From positions 1-64,000 of the forward strand of contig JADLBH010000033.1 in assembly GCA_020847855.1 (NCBI GenBank): a DNA stretch of 64,000 nucleotides, read 5' to 3'. Made by a program: the position numbers and the translations under genes. The DNA comes from Fimbriimonadaceae bacterium (GTDB lineage: Bacteria > Armatimonadota > Fimbriimonadia > Fimbriimonadales > Fimbriimonadaceae). Positions 27,516 to 36,248 of the stretch are shown here, in pieces (position 1 is the stretch's first letter; every line of letters begins with the position of its first letter). A model generated the notes under the pieces. The model saw only the letters and a list, made by a program, of their open reading frames with translations. It was not told the origin of the DNA and did not search any database.

Positions 27516-29213
27516 CTAAGGAACCGTAACGGACTCTTGGATCCGGCCCGCGCGTTCGTGGAACGCCTCGATCTCGTACTCGCCCGCCCCTCGCACCACC
27601 CACTCGAAGACACAAACGTCGGTGGTGGCGTTCATCTGGGCGCCGAATCCACCCGCGGCGATGTGGCTCCAGCCTGTCAGTTGCCCCCCGTCCTGCCAAG
27701 GGTCCCCGCCGACCAGCCACCGCCCGCGCGCCTCGCCGGAATCGCCTGCTCGACGGATCCGGCCCTGAACCCCACGGCATAGGCTCCGATCCATGGCGAT
27801 CTTCGTGACGTTGGTCGGCAGCCACCCACTGTTTTGCACTGCGAGTCGAATCTTCGTCGCGCCCCCTTGTGGCTCGACACGGATCTCACGCAGCTCGAGC
27901 CTCGGCCCCGTTGCCGCATGCCACAGCGCCCACTCGGCCAAGGGCCGAATCTCCTCCTCTAAGAACTCCCTCGGTGGGTTTCGATACAGCTCCGCAAAGT
28001 CCCAACCTCCGATCTCCACCTTGCCCAGTTGGGGATGGTCGAACTCCTTCCAGTTCACGTGGCCCCGCCCCTCGATGTTCTCGTCGCTCCAGCGGAGGAT
28101 CATCCTGTCGTGCTCGGCAGGGTGCTCCCGGAACCAATCAATGTACTTGTAGTCGGTGATGCCCGCCCGGCGTTGTGGCGACCAGATTTCCACCGTCCAA
28201 GCGTGGACGCCTCGGTGCTCGTACATCCAGTCGTCAAAAACCCCTGTGATCACCTCCTTGGGGTGGTACTTGAACTCGTGGAAGTTGCTGATCGCCGGGT
28301 AGCCCGTCATCGAGTGGCCTTGTTCCCCCAGTGCCCTAAAGGTCCACAAGTCCTCAGGAGGGATGTCGTCGTCCGGCATGCGGCTGGGAGGGCGGAGAAG
28401 AACTCCGCTGAACGTGTGAAAGCTCAGCCCGCCGCAAATGTTCGGACGGTCTACGATCGCCTGGACCGCAGCGCGGATCTCAGGCTCGCTCGTCGGGTAA
28501 GGGCCTGCACCATGTTGCTCCGACTCGATCCGCCAGGCGCTCGGGAAGTTGCGGTTGAAGTCCAGCCCCTGAGGGATTCTGCGCGCCTTGAGCGTGATGC
28601 CGTCGTATCCGTGGACGCACCCTTCGGGCAGCAGGCGGTAGCACGCCTCGCTCCGCTCTCCCGGTTTCCTGCGGCGGAGGAGCCTGGGCTCTTCCTCGTC
28701 CTTCACCCAGGCTCCGTTGGGGTCCATCCAACGCATTTGGAGCAAGCGACCGTCGCCGTCCATATCCTTACGTTCCAAGCCTTCGGGCTCCTCCTCGTCG
28801 AAGGGATAGCGACGGGTCGAGCTTCGGACGATCCTCGGCGGGGTCTCCAGCGCCCACTCCGCACCGTCCGGGTTCAGCCTGGGCACTAGATAGAAGGTGC
28901 GCTCCGCGAGCAGCCGTACGACCTCGGGGTCGCCCGCCGCGTGCCCCGATAGCAGGAGCTGCAGGACCATGAGAACCGCGGAACTGGCACTGACCTCGCT
29001 CGCGTGGATGTTTCCGTCACACCAGAACGCGGGTTTGTCGGTCGCCGGGCCGACCGAGGTGTCCGTGACCTGCACCAGCCAGATCGTGCGCCCTTCGTGA
29101 CTCTTCCCGATCTCGTGCAAGGAGACGAGCAGGGGAAAGTCACGTTGGCACGCCTCGAGGACGCCGACAAGCTCCTCGTAACCCAAGTACCGATCGAAGT
29201 CGCAGATGCGCAC
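27516..29213 (-). CDS. M14-family zinc carboxypeptidase
   Basis: A 565-residue metallopeptidase. Zinc ligands are H70 and E73 (GNIHASEV) and H266 (SFHTFSG); the catalytic glutamate is E342 (AWTVEIWSP); substrate-binding D-F-N-R-N-F lies at 218-223. A Ca-site-like insert K-D-M-D-G-D-G lies near 149-155. The C-terminal 130 residues form a beta-rich domain. No signal peptide is visible, unlike the neighbouring secreted peptidases, so it may act in the cytoplasm. Start GTG 29213 lies 3 nt after the dps stop, indicating translational coupling. Confidence 0.9.
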   Translation of the reverse strand: MRICDFDRYLGYEELVGVLEACQRDFPLLVSLHEIGKSHEGRTIWLVQVTDTSVGPATDKPAFWCDGNIHASEVSASSAVLMVLQLLLSGHAAGDPEVVRLLAERTFYLVPRLNPDGAEWALETPPRIVRSSTRRYPFDEEEPEGLERKDMDGDGRLLQMRWMDPNGAWVKDEEEPRLLRRRKPGERSEACYRLLPEGCVHGYDGITLKARRIPQGLDFNRNFPSAWRIESEQHGAGPYPTSEPEIRAAVQAIVDRPNICGGLSFHTFSGVLLRPPSRMPDDDIPPEDLWTFRALGEQGHSMTGYPAISNFHEFKYHPKEVITGVFDDWMYEHRGVHAWTVEIWSPQRRAGITDYKYIDWFREHPAEHDRMILRWSDENIEGRGHVNWKEFDHPQLGKVEIGGWDFAELYRNPPREFLEEEIRPLAEWALWHAATGPRLELREIRVEPQGGATKIRLAVQNSGWLPTNVTKIAMDRSLCRGVQGRIRRAGDSGEARGRWLVGGDPWQDGGQLTGWSHIAAGGFGAQMNATTDVCVFEWVVRGAGEYEIEAFHERAGRIQESVTVP

Positions 29214-29216
29214 GGT

Positions 29217-29861
29217 CTATCCCGACGCCTTGGCGCCAGATCGCGGGCGCCCGCCCGGTCTCGCAGATCTGGGCTGAACTGCGATGGCAGCCGCTTCTTC
29301 CTGCTTCGGAAGTGGGCTCGTCGGGGGTTTTGGCTTGGGTTTCGCCTTGGCTTTGGCGAGGCGCGGGGGCCGAGGCGCACGGGTCACCGGCGCAGACCTG
29401 GCCTCTGACTTGGCACCACCACGGCTCATGCTGGCTCGGAGCATCCAGGCCGCTTTCCCGTGGGCGCGGACCCGCTGCACTGCGAGGTCCACGCTGCCGT
29501 CGTCACCGACCTTCTCCGCGGCGCGGAGTACCGCGCGGAACGTCGCCGCGACCGCATCGTTCGAACGGGCCAAGTCCTCCAACATCTCCATGTCGCTGTT
29601 CGTCGCGTTGGGCTCTGAGAGCTGCGAGAGGGCGGCGAACTCGCGAAGCGAACCTGGGGCAAGAGCACCGCACGTGCGGATGTGCTCCGCGATCTCGTCC
29701 ACCGCGAGGAACAATTCCTCGTATTGCAACTGGAACAGGTCGTGAAGCTCTTTGAAGTACGGACCGGTCACGTTCCAGTGATAGTTGTGGGACTTGAGCA
29801 TGAGCGCGTACGACTCAGCTAGGGCGCGTGACAGAAGCGCGGTAAGCGGTTCGGCAGCCAT
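29217..29861 (-). CDS. Dps-like ferritin with long basic C-terminal tail
   Basis: A 214-residue Dps/ferritin-like protein that stores iron and shields DNA. The Dps core (1-148) has the ferroxidase pattern H28-W-N-V, L-H40-D, then E and D residues in YEELFLAVDEIAEHIR. After residue 150 comes a 65-residue tail rich in Lys, Arg, Pro and Ala (RAPRPPRLAKAKAKPKPKPP) resembling histone-H1-like extensions, expected to bind DNA. Most Dps proteins have short N-terminal tails, so this is an unusual layout. TAAACC ends 6 nt before the ATG. Confidence 0.85.
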   Translation of the reverse strand: MAAEPLTALLSRALAESYALMLKSHNYHWNVTGPYFKELHDLFQLQYEELFLAVDEIAEHIRTCGALAPGSLREFAALSQLSEPNATNSDMEMLEDLARSNDAVAATFRAVLRAAEKVGDDGSVDLAVQRVRAHGKAAWMLRASMSRGGAKSEARSAPVTRAPRPPRLAKAKAKPKPKPPTSPLPKQEEAAAIAVQPRSARPGGRPRSGAKASG

Positions 29862-29896
29862 AGTTCGGGTTTACCCCGCTCAGAGGAACTGGCGCA

Positions 29897-30265
29897 CTAG
29901 TCCTTGGCTAGATCGGCCACGGTCGCACCGACCTTGATCGCTTGCAGACGGTTCCCGTCAGGGTCTCGGAAGGAGGCGATCGCGCCGCGAGGCGTCTGGT
30001 GATATCCATCCTCCACGTCGGCTCCCGCTCCCTTGGCCCTTGCGACGAACTCCGCAAGGTCGTCCGTGGCGAGGCACAGCACCCAGCCACCTTGGGGCGA
30101 AGTGGCACCAGGGTCGCTCGGGCCGTGCAATCCTAGCTGGCCATTGCCGAGGTCGAACGAAGTCCAATAGGCGGACTCATAGGCGGGGTCTCGACCCAAG
30201 AGCGAGGCATAGAACCGAGACGCTCGCTCCATGTCGGCCACCTGAAACCAAACGGAGTCGAACAT
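29897..30265 (-). CDS. VOC-family (glyoxalase/bleomycin-resistance fold) protein
   Basis: A 122-residue protein of the vicinal-oxygen-chelate fold: WFQVADMERASRFYASLLG (first beta-alpha-beta unit), GWVLCLATDDLAEFVARAKGAGADVEDG, and SFRDPDGNRLQAI, the usual terminal motif. Substrate cannot be inferred. The frame is open to 30991, but the extra N terminus runs antisense to the FHA gene and has no homology, so ATG 30265 is used. It is divergent from the FHA gene with only 39 bp between the starts. Confidence 0.85.
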   Translation of the reverse strand: MFDSVWFQVADMERASRFYASLLGRDPAYESAYWTSFDLGNGQLGLHGPSDPGATSPQGGWVLCLATDDLAEFVARAKGAGADVEDGYHQTPRGAIASFRDPDGNRLQAIKVGATVADLAKD

Positions 30266-30304
30266 GGCCTGATTCTGGCCCGAAAGTGCATACTGCCGGA
30301 ACAG

Positions 30305-31153
30305 ATGGACGCGAACGCTACGCAGATGGGTGGACCGATCCCTGATCCCAACCGAACCGTCATGGGGGGTCCAGAGGTAGACCGCACGGTCACGATCAAG
30401 CCGGTCCAATGCCCGGTCTGCAAGACGATGAACGCCCCAGGACAATGGTTCTGCGTCGAGTGCGGCCTGATCTTCGCCAAGGAGCTCGATGGCGACGCCT
30501 TCGGCGCTCCGGCCGTCCAACTCCCGAGCCTCGTAGAAACGACGGGCCGCTCCCACACCCTTCGGCCCGGCCGGCAGACCGTGGGCCGGGCAGGCGACAT
30601 CTTGATCGAGGACAATCGAGTAAGCCGGATCCATGCAGGGATCACACTGGAAGCGGGAGTCGTTACGGTCGAGGACCTGGGTTCGACCAACGGTACCCAG
30701 GTCGCGGGAGAGCCTGCCCCCCCGCGCAGTCCCGTTCCCTTTCCTCCTGGCGCCACCCTTTCGCTGGGAGGCTTCGAACTCCGGCTCGTCCTTCCCGGCG
30801 AGGCCACCAAGACCCAAATGCCGGTCGGGGGCCAGACCAGGGCTATGGCCGCGGCTCCGGGCCAGATCGAGGCTGTGGCGAAGCTTGTCTGCGGCGAGAC
30901 CGTCTTCTCGATCGCGCCGGGCGAGTATACGATCGGCCGTCGGGATACGTGCGACTTCACGGTGCCAGACAGGTTTGCCAGCGGTAACCACGGCAAGATC
31001 GAGGCGGACGAGACGGGAATCTACTACACGGACACTGGGAGCACGAACGGGAGCGCGGTGAACGGCACGAGGCTCGAGCCCAACGTCCGTACGAAGCTCG
31101 AGGTCGGCGATACCTTGCGGCTTGGCAACACCGATCTCCGTCTGGAGAGCTAA
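30305..31153 (+). CDS. Zinc-ribbon protein with two FHA domains
   Basis: A 282-residue protein. The N-terminal CPVCKTMNAPGQWFCVECG (about 36-54) is a four-Cys zinc ribbon. Two forkhead-associated domains follow: one at about 85-170 (GRAGDILIEDNRVSRIHAGI then DLGSTNGT) and one at about 205-280 (GRRDTCDFTVPDRFASGNHGKI then DTGSTNGSAVNG). FHA domains bind phosphothreonine. The PP2C gene starts 5 nt downstream, so the pair likely forms a Ser/Thr-phosphorylation operon; no kinase gene is in the window. CATACT ends 10 nt before the ATG. Confidence 0.9.
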   Translation: MDANATQMGGPIPDPNRTVMGGPEVDRTVTIKPVQCPVCKTMNAPGQWFCVECGLIFAKELDGDAFGAPAVQLPSLVETTGRSHTLRPGRQTVGRAGDILIEDNRVSRIHAGITLEAGVVTVEDLGSTNGTQVAGEPAPPRSPVPFPPGATLSLGGFELRLVLPGEATKTQMPVGGQTRAMAAAPGQIEAVAKLVCGETVFSIAPGEYTIGRRDTCDFTVPDRFASGNHGKIEADETGIYYTDTGSTNGSAVNGTRLEPNVRTKLEVGDTLRLGNTDLRLES

Positions 31154-31158
31154 GACCC

Positions 31159-31983
31159 ATGGAGGAGATCACCGCCGAGCTAGAAACTGACCGTTTGGTG
31201 GAAGCGGTTCCCCTCCGCGCACGCCCTCGCATCACCGTGGGCGCCAAGACGGACATCGGGCGAATCCGCGAGAACAACGAGGACAAGTACGAGTTCTTCG
31301 TGCCCGAGGAGGATCCTGTGATCGCGGCCAAGGGCCTGGCCTTCATCGTGGCGGACGGTATGGGGGGCCACGAAGCGGGGCAAATCGCGAGCGAGCTCGC
31401 GGTGAAGACCTTCCTAGAGACCTACTATGCCTATCCTGGCAGCGAGCCCGAGGCGGCTTTGAGAGCCGCGGTCCACGGTGCGAATCGGATCGTGCTCGAC
31501 GTCGGGCGCGCCATCCCGAGCAGGCGAGGCATGGGGTCTACCCTGTCGGCGCTCGTTTTGCTGCAAGAGGTGGGCTACATCGCCCAAGTGGGCGACAGCC
31601 GGGTTTACCGGTTCCGGCGGGGAGTTACGGAGCTGCTCACCGTGGACCACACTTGGGTCGAACAGATGGTGCTCCACGGCTCCTTGAGTCGAGAGGAGGC
31701 CGAATCCCACCCCAACCGGCACATGCTCCTGCGGGCCATCGGGAGCGACACCGAATTCGAGCCCGACATCTATCTTTTCCAACTCGAGCCGGGGGACACG
31801 TACATGATCTGTAGCGATGGGATCACCAACCACGTCTCCGATCCCCAGATCAACGAGATCCTCGGTGCGGCCGCACCCAGCGAGGCGGCCAGGCAGCTCG
31901 TGACGTCCGCCCTCGTTGGTGGAGGGTCGGACAACGCGACCGCACTCGTCGTGCGTATTGACGCGATCGAGCCCGTCGGCTAA
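31159..31983 (+). CDS. PP2C-family Ser/Thr protein phosphatase
   Basis: A 274-residue bacterial PP2C (Stp-like). Motifs: TDIGRIRENNEDKY (metal Asp and RxxNED), FIVADGMGGHEAG (DGxGG), GMGSTLSALVL, IAQVGDSRVYRFR, and C-terminal CSDGITNHVSD and GGGSDNATALVVRI. It dephosphorylates Ser/Thr in an Mn2+-dependent way. An N-terminal extension of about 25 residues is acidic. Its stop codon interlocks with that of the histidine kinase on the other strand. Confidence 0.94.
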   Translation: MEEITAELETDRLVEAVPLRARPRITVGAKTDIGRIRENNEDKYEFFVPEEDPVIAAKGLAFIVADGMGGHEAGQIASELAVKTFLETYYAYPGSEPEAALRAAVHGANRIVLDVGRAIPSRRGMGSTLSALVLLQEVGYIAQVGDSRVYRFRRGVTELLTVDHTWVEQMVLHGSLSREEAESHPNRHMLLRAIGSDTEFEPDIYLFQLEPGDTYMICSDGITNHVSDPQINEILGAAAPSEAARQLVTSALVGGGSDNATALVVRIDAIEPVG

Positions 31984-33287
31984 GCGGGAAACTCGACCAA
32001 GAAGGTCGTTCCTTCGCCTAGTTTCGACCGAATCGAGAGCTTGCCACCCAAGGCGGTGACGAGCTCGCGAACCACTTTGGTGCCGAGGCCGCTACCCACG
32101 TTCCTCTCCCACCCCGTCGCGGCCTTCCCGGCCAGGATGGCTCGAACCGTACTGGGAGCCATACCGGGCCCGGTGTCGTGGACCGCCAGGACGTGCCTGC
32201 CTTCTTCAAAGGAGTAGCGGATCGTCACCGTGCCGATGAACGCGTCTTCGTTCCCACGGTTCTCCTCGAGCCACTCGTCGCTCACCGTCTCCCTCACCGC
32301 CTTGAGCGCGTTGCCGACGAGGTTCTCGACGATCCGGCTCACATAAAGCTCGTCGAAGCTGCTCGGTGGGGCATCGTCTTGGAGGTCGTAGAGCATGCGG
32401 ACCTGGGCCGTACGAGCCGGGGACTCCAGGTATTGCGCGCTCTCCAGGATGGTCTGAGAGAGGATCCCGGTGCGCAACTTCGGCGCGAGAGGCTTGCCCG
32501 CCGCCAGATCGTTGATGAGCCTCGCGTATCGGTAGACGCGCTCGACATAAGGGGCGAACACGTCCTCGAAGGAGCCTTCCAGCATTTCGAGGTGGAACTT
32601 CGCCCTGGGTGCAAGGGTCTCCACCCCCACCGAGTCGCGGAACGCCTCGAGATTGCGCCGGAAGTCGCGCAGGAAGGTCACCAGCACTGCCGCTTTGTTG
32701 GCAAGGTCGTGAGCGGCACGGCCCATGCCTTCGAGGGAGGCCACTTGCGTCTGCTGCTCGAGAAGCCGGGCGTTGGTAACCGCCAGCGCCGCCACGTCGC
32801 TCACGGTGTCGAGAACCGCCTCGTCCGCCTCGTTGAAGTTGCCATTGCGCTTGTTGACCAGCTGGATCACGCCGATCGGAGGCAGACCAGAGATCGCTAG
32901 GGGCACGGTGATCATGGTTCGCACCAAGACTCCCGCCTTACGTTCGATGTCGGTCGGCTTCGCGCCCTCTTTGCGATTGTAAGCGCTGACTTCTGCCCGC
33001 CCGCTGATGAAGACCCTCCCCGCCACGCCAAAGTCGTCCGGGATCTCGCTCAGCTCGATTCGAGCTGCCACCTCTTCCGGAATCACGTGACGGAACCGGA
33101 GCGTCCTGGTCGCTGCGTCATGGATATAGATCGTGCCGCCTTCGGCCCCCACCGCGTCGCATGCGGTCTCGAGGACGTCCCGCATCACGGCGTCCAGCTC
33201 CCCCACGCGCGACAGCTTGCGCGTCGCAGTGTGGACGGCTTCCAAGAGTCGCGCAGACTCCGCCTGATGCGGGTACGAATGCTTCAT
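31980..33287 (-). CDS. GAF-domain histidine kinase
   Basis: A 435-residue cytoplasmic sensor kinase. GAF domain at about 15-175 (GAEGGTIYIHDAATRTLRFRHV, VPLAISGLPPIGVIQLVNKRNGNF). The H-box-like segment GMGRAAHDLANKAAVLVTFL carries the candidate phospho-histidine. The ATPase domain has the N box ENLVGNALKAVRE, G1 DTGPGMAPST and G2 GSGLGTKVV. The H-box is atypical (AAHDLAN instead of HExxxP), as in some orphan kinases. No response regulator is adjacent. TTTAGT ends 7 nt before the ATG. Confidence 0.85.
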   Translation of the reverse strand: MKHSYPHQAESARLLEAVHTATRKLSRVGELDAVMRDVLETACDAVGAEGGTIYIHDAATRTLRFRHVIPEEVAARIELSEIPDDFGVAGRVFISGRAEVSAYNRKEGAKPTDIERKAGVLVRTMITVPLAISGLPPIGVIQLVNKRNGNFNEADEAVLDTVSDVAALAVTNARLLEQQTQVASLEGMGRAAHDLANKAAVLVTFLRDFRRNLEAFRDSVGVETLAPRAKFHLEMLEGSFEDVFAPYVERVYRYARLINDLAAGKPLAPKLRTGILSQTILESAQYLESPARTAQVRMLYDLQDDAPPSSFDELYVSRIVENLVGNALKAVRETVSDEWLEENRGNEDAFIGTVTIRYSFEEGRHVLAVHDTGPGMAPSTVRAILAGKAATGWERNVGSGLGTKVVRELVTALGGKLSIRSKLGEGTTFLVEFPA

Positions 33288-33504
33288 ATTCAGGACTAAA
33301 GTCCCCTACATCAACGAGTCTGGCAGAATCAAAGTTCCCAAAGAAACCCCTTCGCGTCACAAACCGGCGAATTGGACGGATCGTGGGCAAAGTTCCCCGG
33401 TAAATGTTCCGGACTTTTGCGCGCCAGGGCCGCATACCGGTCTCGCTGTGGCAACCTGTAGCCGATTCTCGCTCGGATTGCGAGCGGGTCGTTTTGGAGA
33501 GGAA

Positions 33505-34107
33505 ATGGAGTCGGCACTCGAGTCACCGCCCGCGGTCCGGGATGGCCGCGTTGCGGCAGAACTCGGTGGCGAGGCCGTTCGAAGGGTTGCCCGGAGCCGT
33601 CTGGCACAGCTCGGTGTGCCAGAACAAGAGCTGGACGACTTGACGCAAGAGACCCTCACAGCCCTGCTGACGGCGAAGGCCGCCTTTGACCCGAACCGTG
33701 GCTCCTTAGGTTCCTGGGTTTCCGGGTTCGCCGCGAACGTGGCCAAGAGTTGGTGGCGCAAGTCGGGTGAGCGTCGCCGCATGGAAGCGCCCCTGGAAGA
33801 AGAGGAATGCGAGCCTGGACACGACCCGACTACCCGGCTCTTCGACGCCTTCGCCGAGCCGTTCGGCACCCTCAACTCTCTCGACCAAGACCTGCTGAGG
33901 TTCCGCTATTCCCAACGGCTCAGCTTCGAAGAGATCGGCCGCATGACCTCAATTTCTGCCGTCGCTGCTCGCAAGCGGGTTTCCCGGAGCCTGGCTCGGC
34001 TCCGAGCCCTCTCGCCACGCCCAACGTTCTCGCCTAGACCGAACGACGCCTCGATGGACCCACTCGCAGGAACTTTCGCCCACCTGGATTGTCAGAATAA
34101 ATGCTAG
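33505..34107 (+). CDS. Sigma-70-family RNA polymerase sigma factor
   Basis: A 200-residue ECF-like sigma factor. Region 2 is ELDDLTQETLTALLTAKAAFDPNRGSLGSWVSGFAANVAKSWWR; region 4 is LSFEEIGRMTSISAVAARKRVSRSLARLRAL. A short tail follows. ATG 33505 has a good Shine-Dalgarno (GGAGAGG) and begins just before the conserved part; GTG 33448 is a longer alternative. No anti-sigma gene is adjacent. A second sigma factor lies 280 bp away in convergent orientation. Confidence 0.82.
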   Translation: MESALESPPAVRDGRVAAELGGEAVRRVARSRLAQLGVPEQELDDLTQETLTALLTAKAAFDPNRGSLGSWVSGFAANVAKSWWRKSGERRRMEAPLEEEECEPGHDPTTRLFDAFAEPFGTLNSLDQDLLRFRYSQRLSFEEIGRMTSISAVAARKRVSRSLARLRALSPRPTFSPRPNDASMDPLAGTFAHLDCQNKC

Positions 34108-34388
34108 CCACTGTGGAAGACCGGCGAAAGACCGGGCGCCCTGGCGAGCAACGAAGCCAACGCATGGCTCCTTGCGAGCATCGGCCGGTCAGGACTGTCC
34201 TCTCCACTGTACCGGCCCTTTTCTTTCTTTGTGAAGTCAGGTGAGCCGCGCTTGCATCGCCGGCCTCCCGACCTCGTTCCGTGACTCGTTAGCGCTCGCA
34301 GGCAAGGCGGAGGGCTCGCGTTGCGGTGGAAAGTCGAAACGCAAAGCCGGGTAGCCGCGCGGACGACACGGATCGCGGGTGGCAACCT

Positions 34389-34949
34389 CTACAAGGAACC
34401 GTAGACATCGCGCATCATCTTGTGCGCGCGATGGAGCCTTGACCGGACCGTCCCGATCGGGACATCGAGCGCCACTGCGATGTCTCGATAGCTCATCCCT
34501 TCCACGTCCGCCATCCACACCATCTTGCGGAGAGGGGCCGAGAGCGAGTCCAGCGTCTGACCGACCCGATCCCCTAAGCACTCACGCAGGAGGGCGTACT
34601 CTGGATCGCCGTACGTCTGGTCAGAAACGAACTCTGGCGATGGGCACCCTTCCTGAGCCCAGACCGGATTGTCTGAGGAGACGGTCTGGGGCCTCCTTGC
34701 CTTTCGTCGGCAGTGATCCAAGAAGATGCGAGTGAGGATCCTCATGGCCCAGTTCTCGAAGGGCTTGTCCCCCTGATAGGTCGCATATCCCTTGCAGGCT
34801 CGAAGCAGGGCCTCCTGAGTGAGGTCCTCGGCATCGGAACGGTTCCGCGCAAGCTGAAACGCAAGGCGGTACATCTTGGAATAGACCCTACGAGCGAGGC
34901 GCTCGAACTGGTCTTGGTCCGCTACTCGAGGCACGAGGGAAGAAGCCAT
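34389..34949 (-). CDS. ECF-type RNA polymerase sigma factor
   Basis: A 186-residue ECF sigma factor. Region 2: MYRLAFQLARNRSDAEDLTQEALLRACKGYATYQGDKPFENWAMRILTRIFLDHCRR. Region 4: LRKMVWMADVEGMSYRDIAVALDVPIGTVRSRLHRAHKMM, the classic helix-turn-helix recognising -35. ATG 34949 is chosen over 34979 because conserved sequence begins soon after it. No anti-sigma factor lies beside it. Confidence 0.9.
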   Translation of the reverse strand: MASSLVPRVADQDQFERLARRVYSKMYRLAFQLARNRSDAEDLTQEALLRACKGYATYQGDKPFENWAMRILTRIFLDHCRRKARRPQTVSSDNPVWAQEGCPSPEFVSDQTYGDPEYALLRECLGDRVGQTLDSLSAPLRKMVWMADVEGMSYRDIAVALDVPIGTVRSRLHRAHKMMRDVYGSL

Positions 34950-35059
34950 GACGCAGGCGTGTACCAATAAACAATCCACAGCTTGCAGAGTTCCCGCTCG
35001 GTGTGCTTTACTTGTTTTTCAGCCGAATCGCCTGGATGCGTGACGGCGCAACGGGCGCG

Positions 35060-35347
35060 ATGAACGAAGAATCCCTGTCCCCCGAGAGCGGACCGAGCGT
35101 CGAAACCATCCTCGCCGTGATGGTAGAGCAGCTGGCCTCAGTCGCCTGGCAGCGGTTGGGCCTGCAAGCCGATCCGTTCACCGGGAAGACCGAGCGCGAC
35201 CTGGACCAGGCTCGGCAAGCGATTGACGCGGTCTCAGCGATCGCGCCGATCCTCTCTTCCGGGCTCGACGAAGGCGATCGGCGCCAGATCGCCAACCTCG
35301 TGAACGACCTGCGGGCCAACTTCGTCAACCAGTCCTCGGCCCGATGA
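35060..35347 (+). CDS. DUF1844 family protein
   Basis: A small acidic protein of 95 residues matching DUF1844: a central block EQLASVAWQRLGLQADPFTGKTERDLDQARQAIDAVSAIAPIL. Function unknown; homologues occur in many phyla. ATG 35036 upstream would add 8 residues. The stop overlaps the ATG of the following acetyltransferase (ATGA at 35344), so the two are translationally coupled. Confidence 0.75.
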   Translation: MNEESLSPESGPSVETILAVMVEQLASVAWQRLGLQADPFTGKTERDLDQARQAIDAVSAIAPILSSGLDEGDRRQIANLVNDLRANFVNQSSAR

Positions 35348-36243
35348 CGGCGTCCGGCTTCGCCCGGTGCTGGAACGAGAGCTTTCCCGACCGTTTTCAT
35401 ATCGAACCCTCAGCCGCATGGAACCAAGCCTACGGCTCAGAGTGGTTCCGCCCTGAATGGTCGGGGGAAACGATCGGCCAAGGCGGCGAGACCGCGGCAC
35501 TGATCGTTGGCAAGCAGGGCTCCCAAGCGGACACCGCCCACATCGCAGCCCTGGCGGGACAACCCCGGCTTTGCAGGGTCCTGTTGCGCGAGTCCATCGA
35601 GAGGATGCGGTCGTCCGGAGTGCGCACCCTACGATTCGGGACGGACCTGGACCACTTCTGGCCCGGGGTGCCGCGAAGCGTATCTTGGCTGCGCGGGGTG
35701 CTTCAGCAGGCTGGCTTTGTGCTCAGCGGCGAACTGTGCGATATGGGCCGAGACCTCTCGGCCTATCGCCCGGTTCGCCAGGCGACCGAGCTCGGCGCCC
35801 GAGTGGCTCGGTGCCGCGCCAAGGATGTCGCCCCCCTGCAGCGGTTTCTCGCACGAGAGTTCCCTGGCCGCTGGCGGACGGACACGTCGCGCAAAGCGAC
35901 GGAGGATCCTGGCGACGTCTTCCTCCTGTGGGTCAAGGGCCGGATCCATGGCTTCGCGGTGACGCAAACGCCCTTGTGCCAGAGACCCCACGCCGGAGCG
36001 GTGTTCCGGGCCCACTTGGGCGAGGATTGGTGCACGCTCGGCCCCATCGGCATATCGGAGGAACTGCGTGGCAAAGGCTTAGGGGACGCCCTGCTTTCAG
36101 AGGCGCTGGTCGGGCTCCGTGACGCGGGCGGAAGGGGCTGCACGATAGACTGGACGGTGCTCACGGAGTTCTACGGTCGGCACGGCTTCCTGCCTACCGC
36201 GACCTATCAGGCGGCTGAGATGGATCTCGCACCGGTATCCTGA
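35344..36243 (+). CDS. GNAT-family acetyltransferase, probably two GNAT-like halves
   Basis: A 299-residue protein. The N-terminal half (MTASGFARCWNESFPDRFHIEP, then SIERMRSSGVRTLRFGTD) looks like a degenerate GNAT. The C-terminal half has the acetyl-CoA loop GPIGISEELRGKGLGDALLSEAL and the final strand WTVLTEFYGRHGFLPTATYQ. Tandem GNATs usually acetylate small amines or peptides, but the substrate is unknown. It begins in the DUF1844 stop (ATGA) and its last codons contain the -10 box of sucC. Confidence 0.8.
   Translation: MTASGFARCWNESFPDRFHIEPSAAWNQAYGSEWFRPEWSGETIGQGGETAALIVGKQGSQADTAHIAALAGQPRLCRVLLRESIERMRSSGVRTLRFGTDLDHFWPGVPRSVSWLRGVLQQAGFVLSGELCDMGRDLSAYRPVRQATELGARVARCRAKDVAPLQRFLAREFPGRWRTDTSRKATEDPGDVFLLWVKGRIHGFAVTQTPLCQRPHAGAVFRAHLGEDWCTLGPIGISEELRGKGLGDALLSEALVGLRDAGGRGCTIDWTVLTEFYGRHGFLPTATYQAAEMDLAPVS
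36236..36241 (+). promoter_or_regulatory. -10 box (TATCCT) of sucC inside the preceding gene
   Basis: TATCCT lies across the last codons of the acetyltransferase gene and ends 7 nt before GTG 36249. With no room for a leader, sucC would be leaderless. Confidence 0.45.
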
Positions 36244-36248
36244 CCGCA

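Noticed and set aside
30266-30991. Long N-terminal extension of the VOC gene
   Set aside because: It lies antisense to the FHA gene and encodes no recognisable sequence; the VOC fold starts at ATG 30265.
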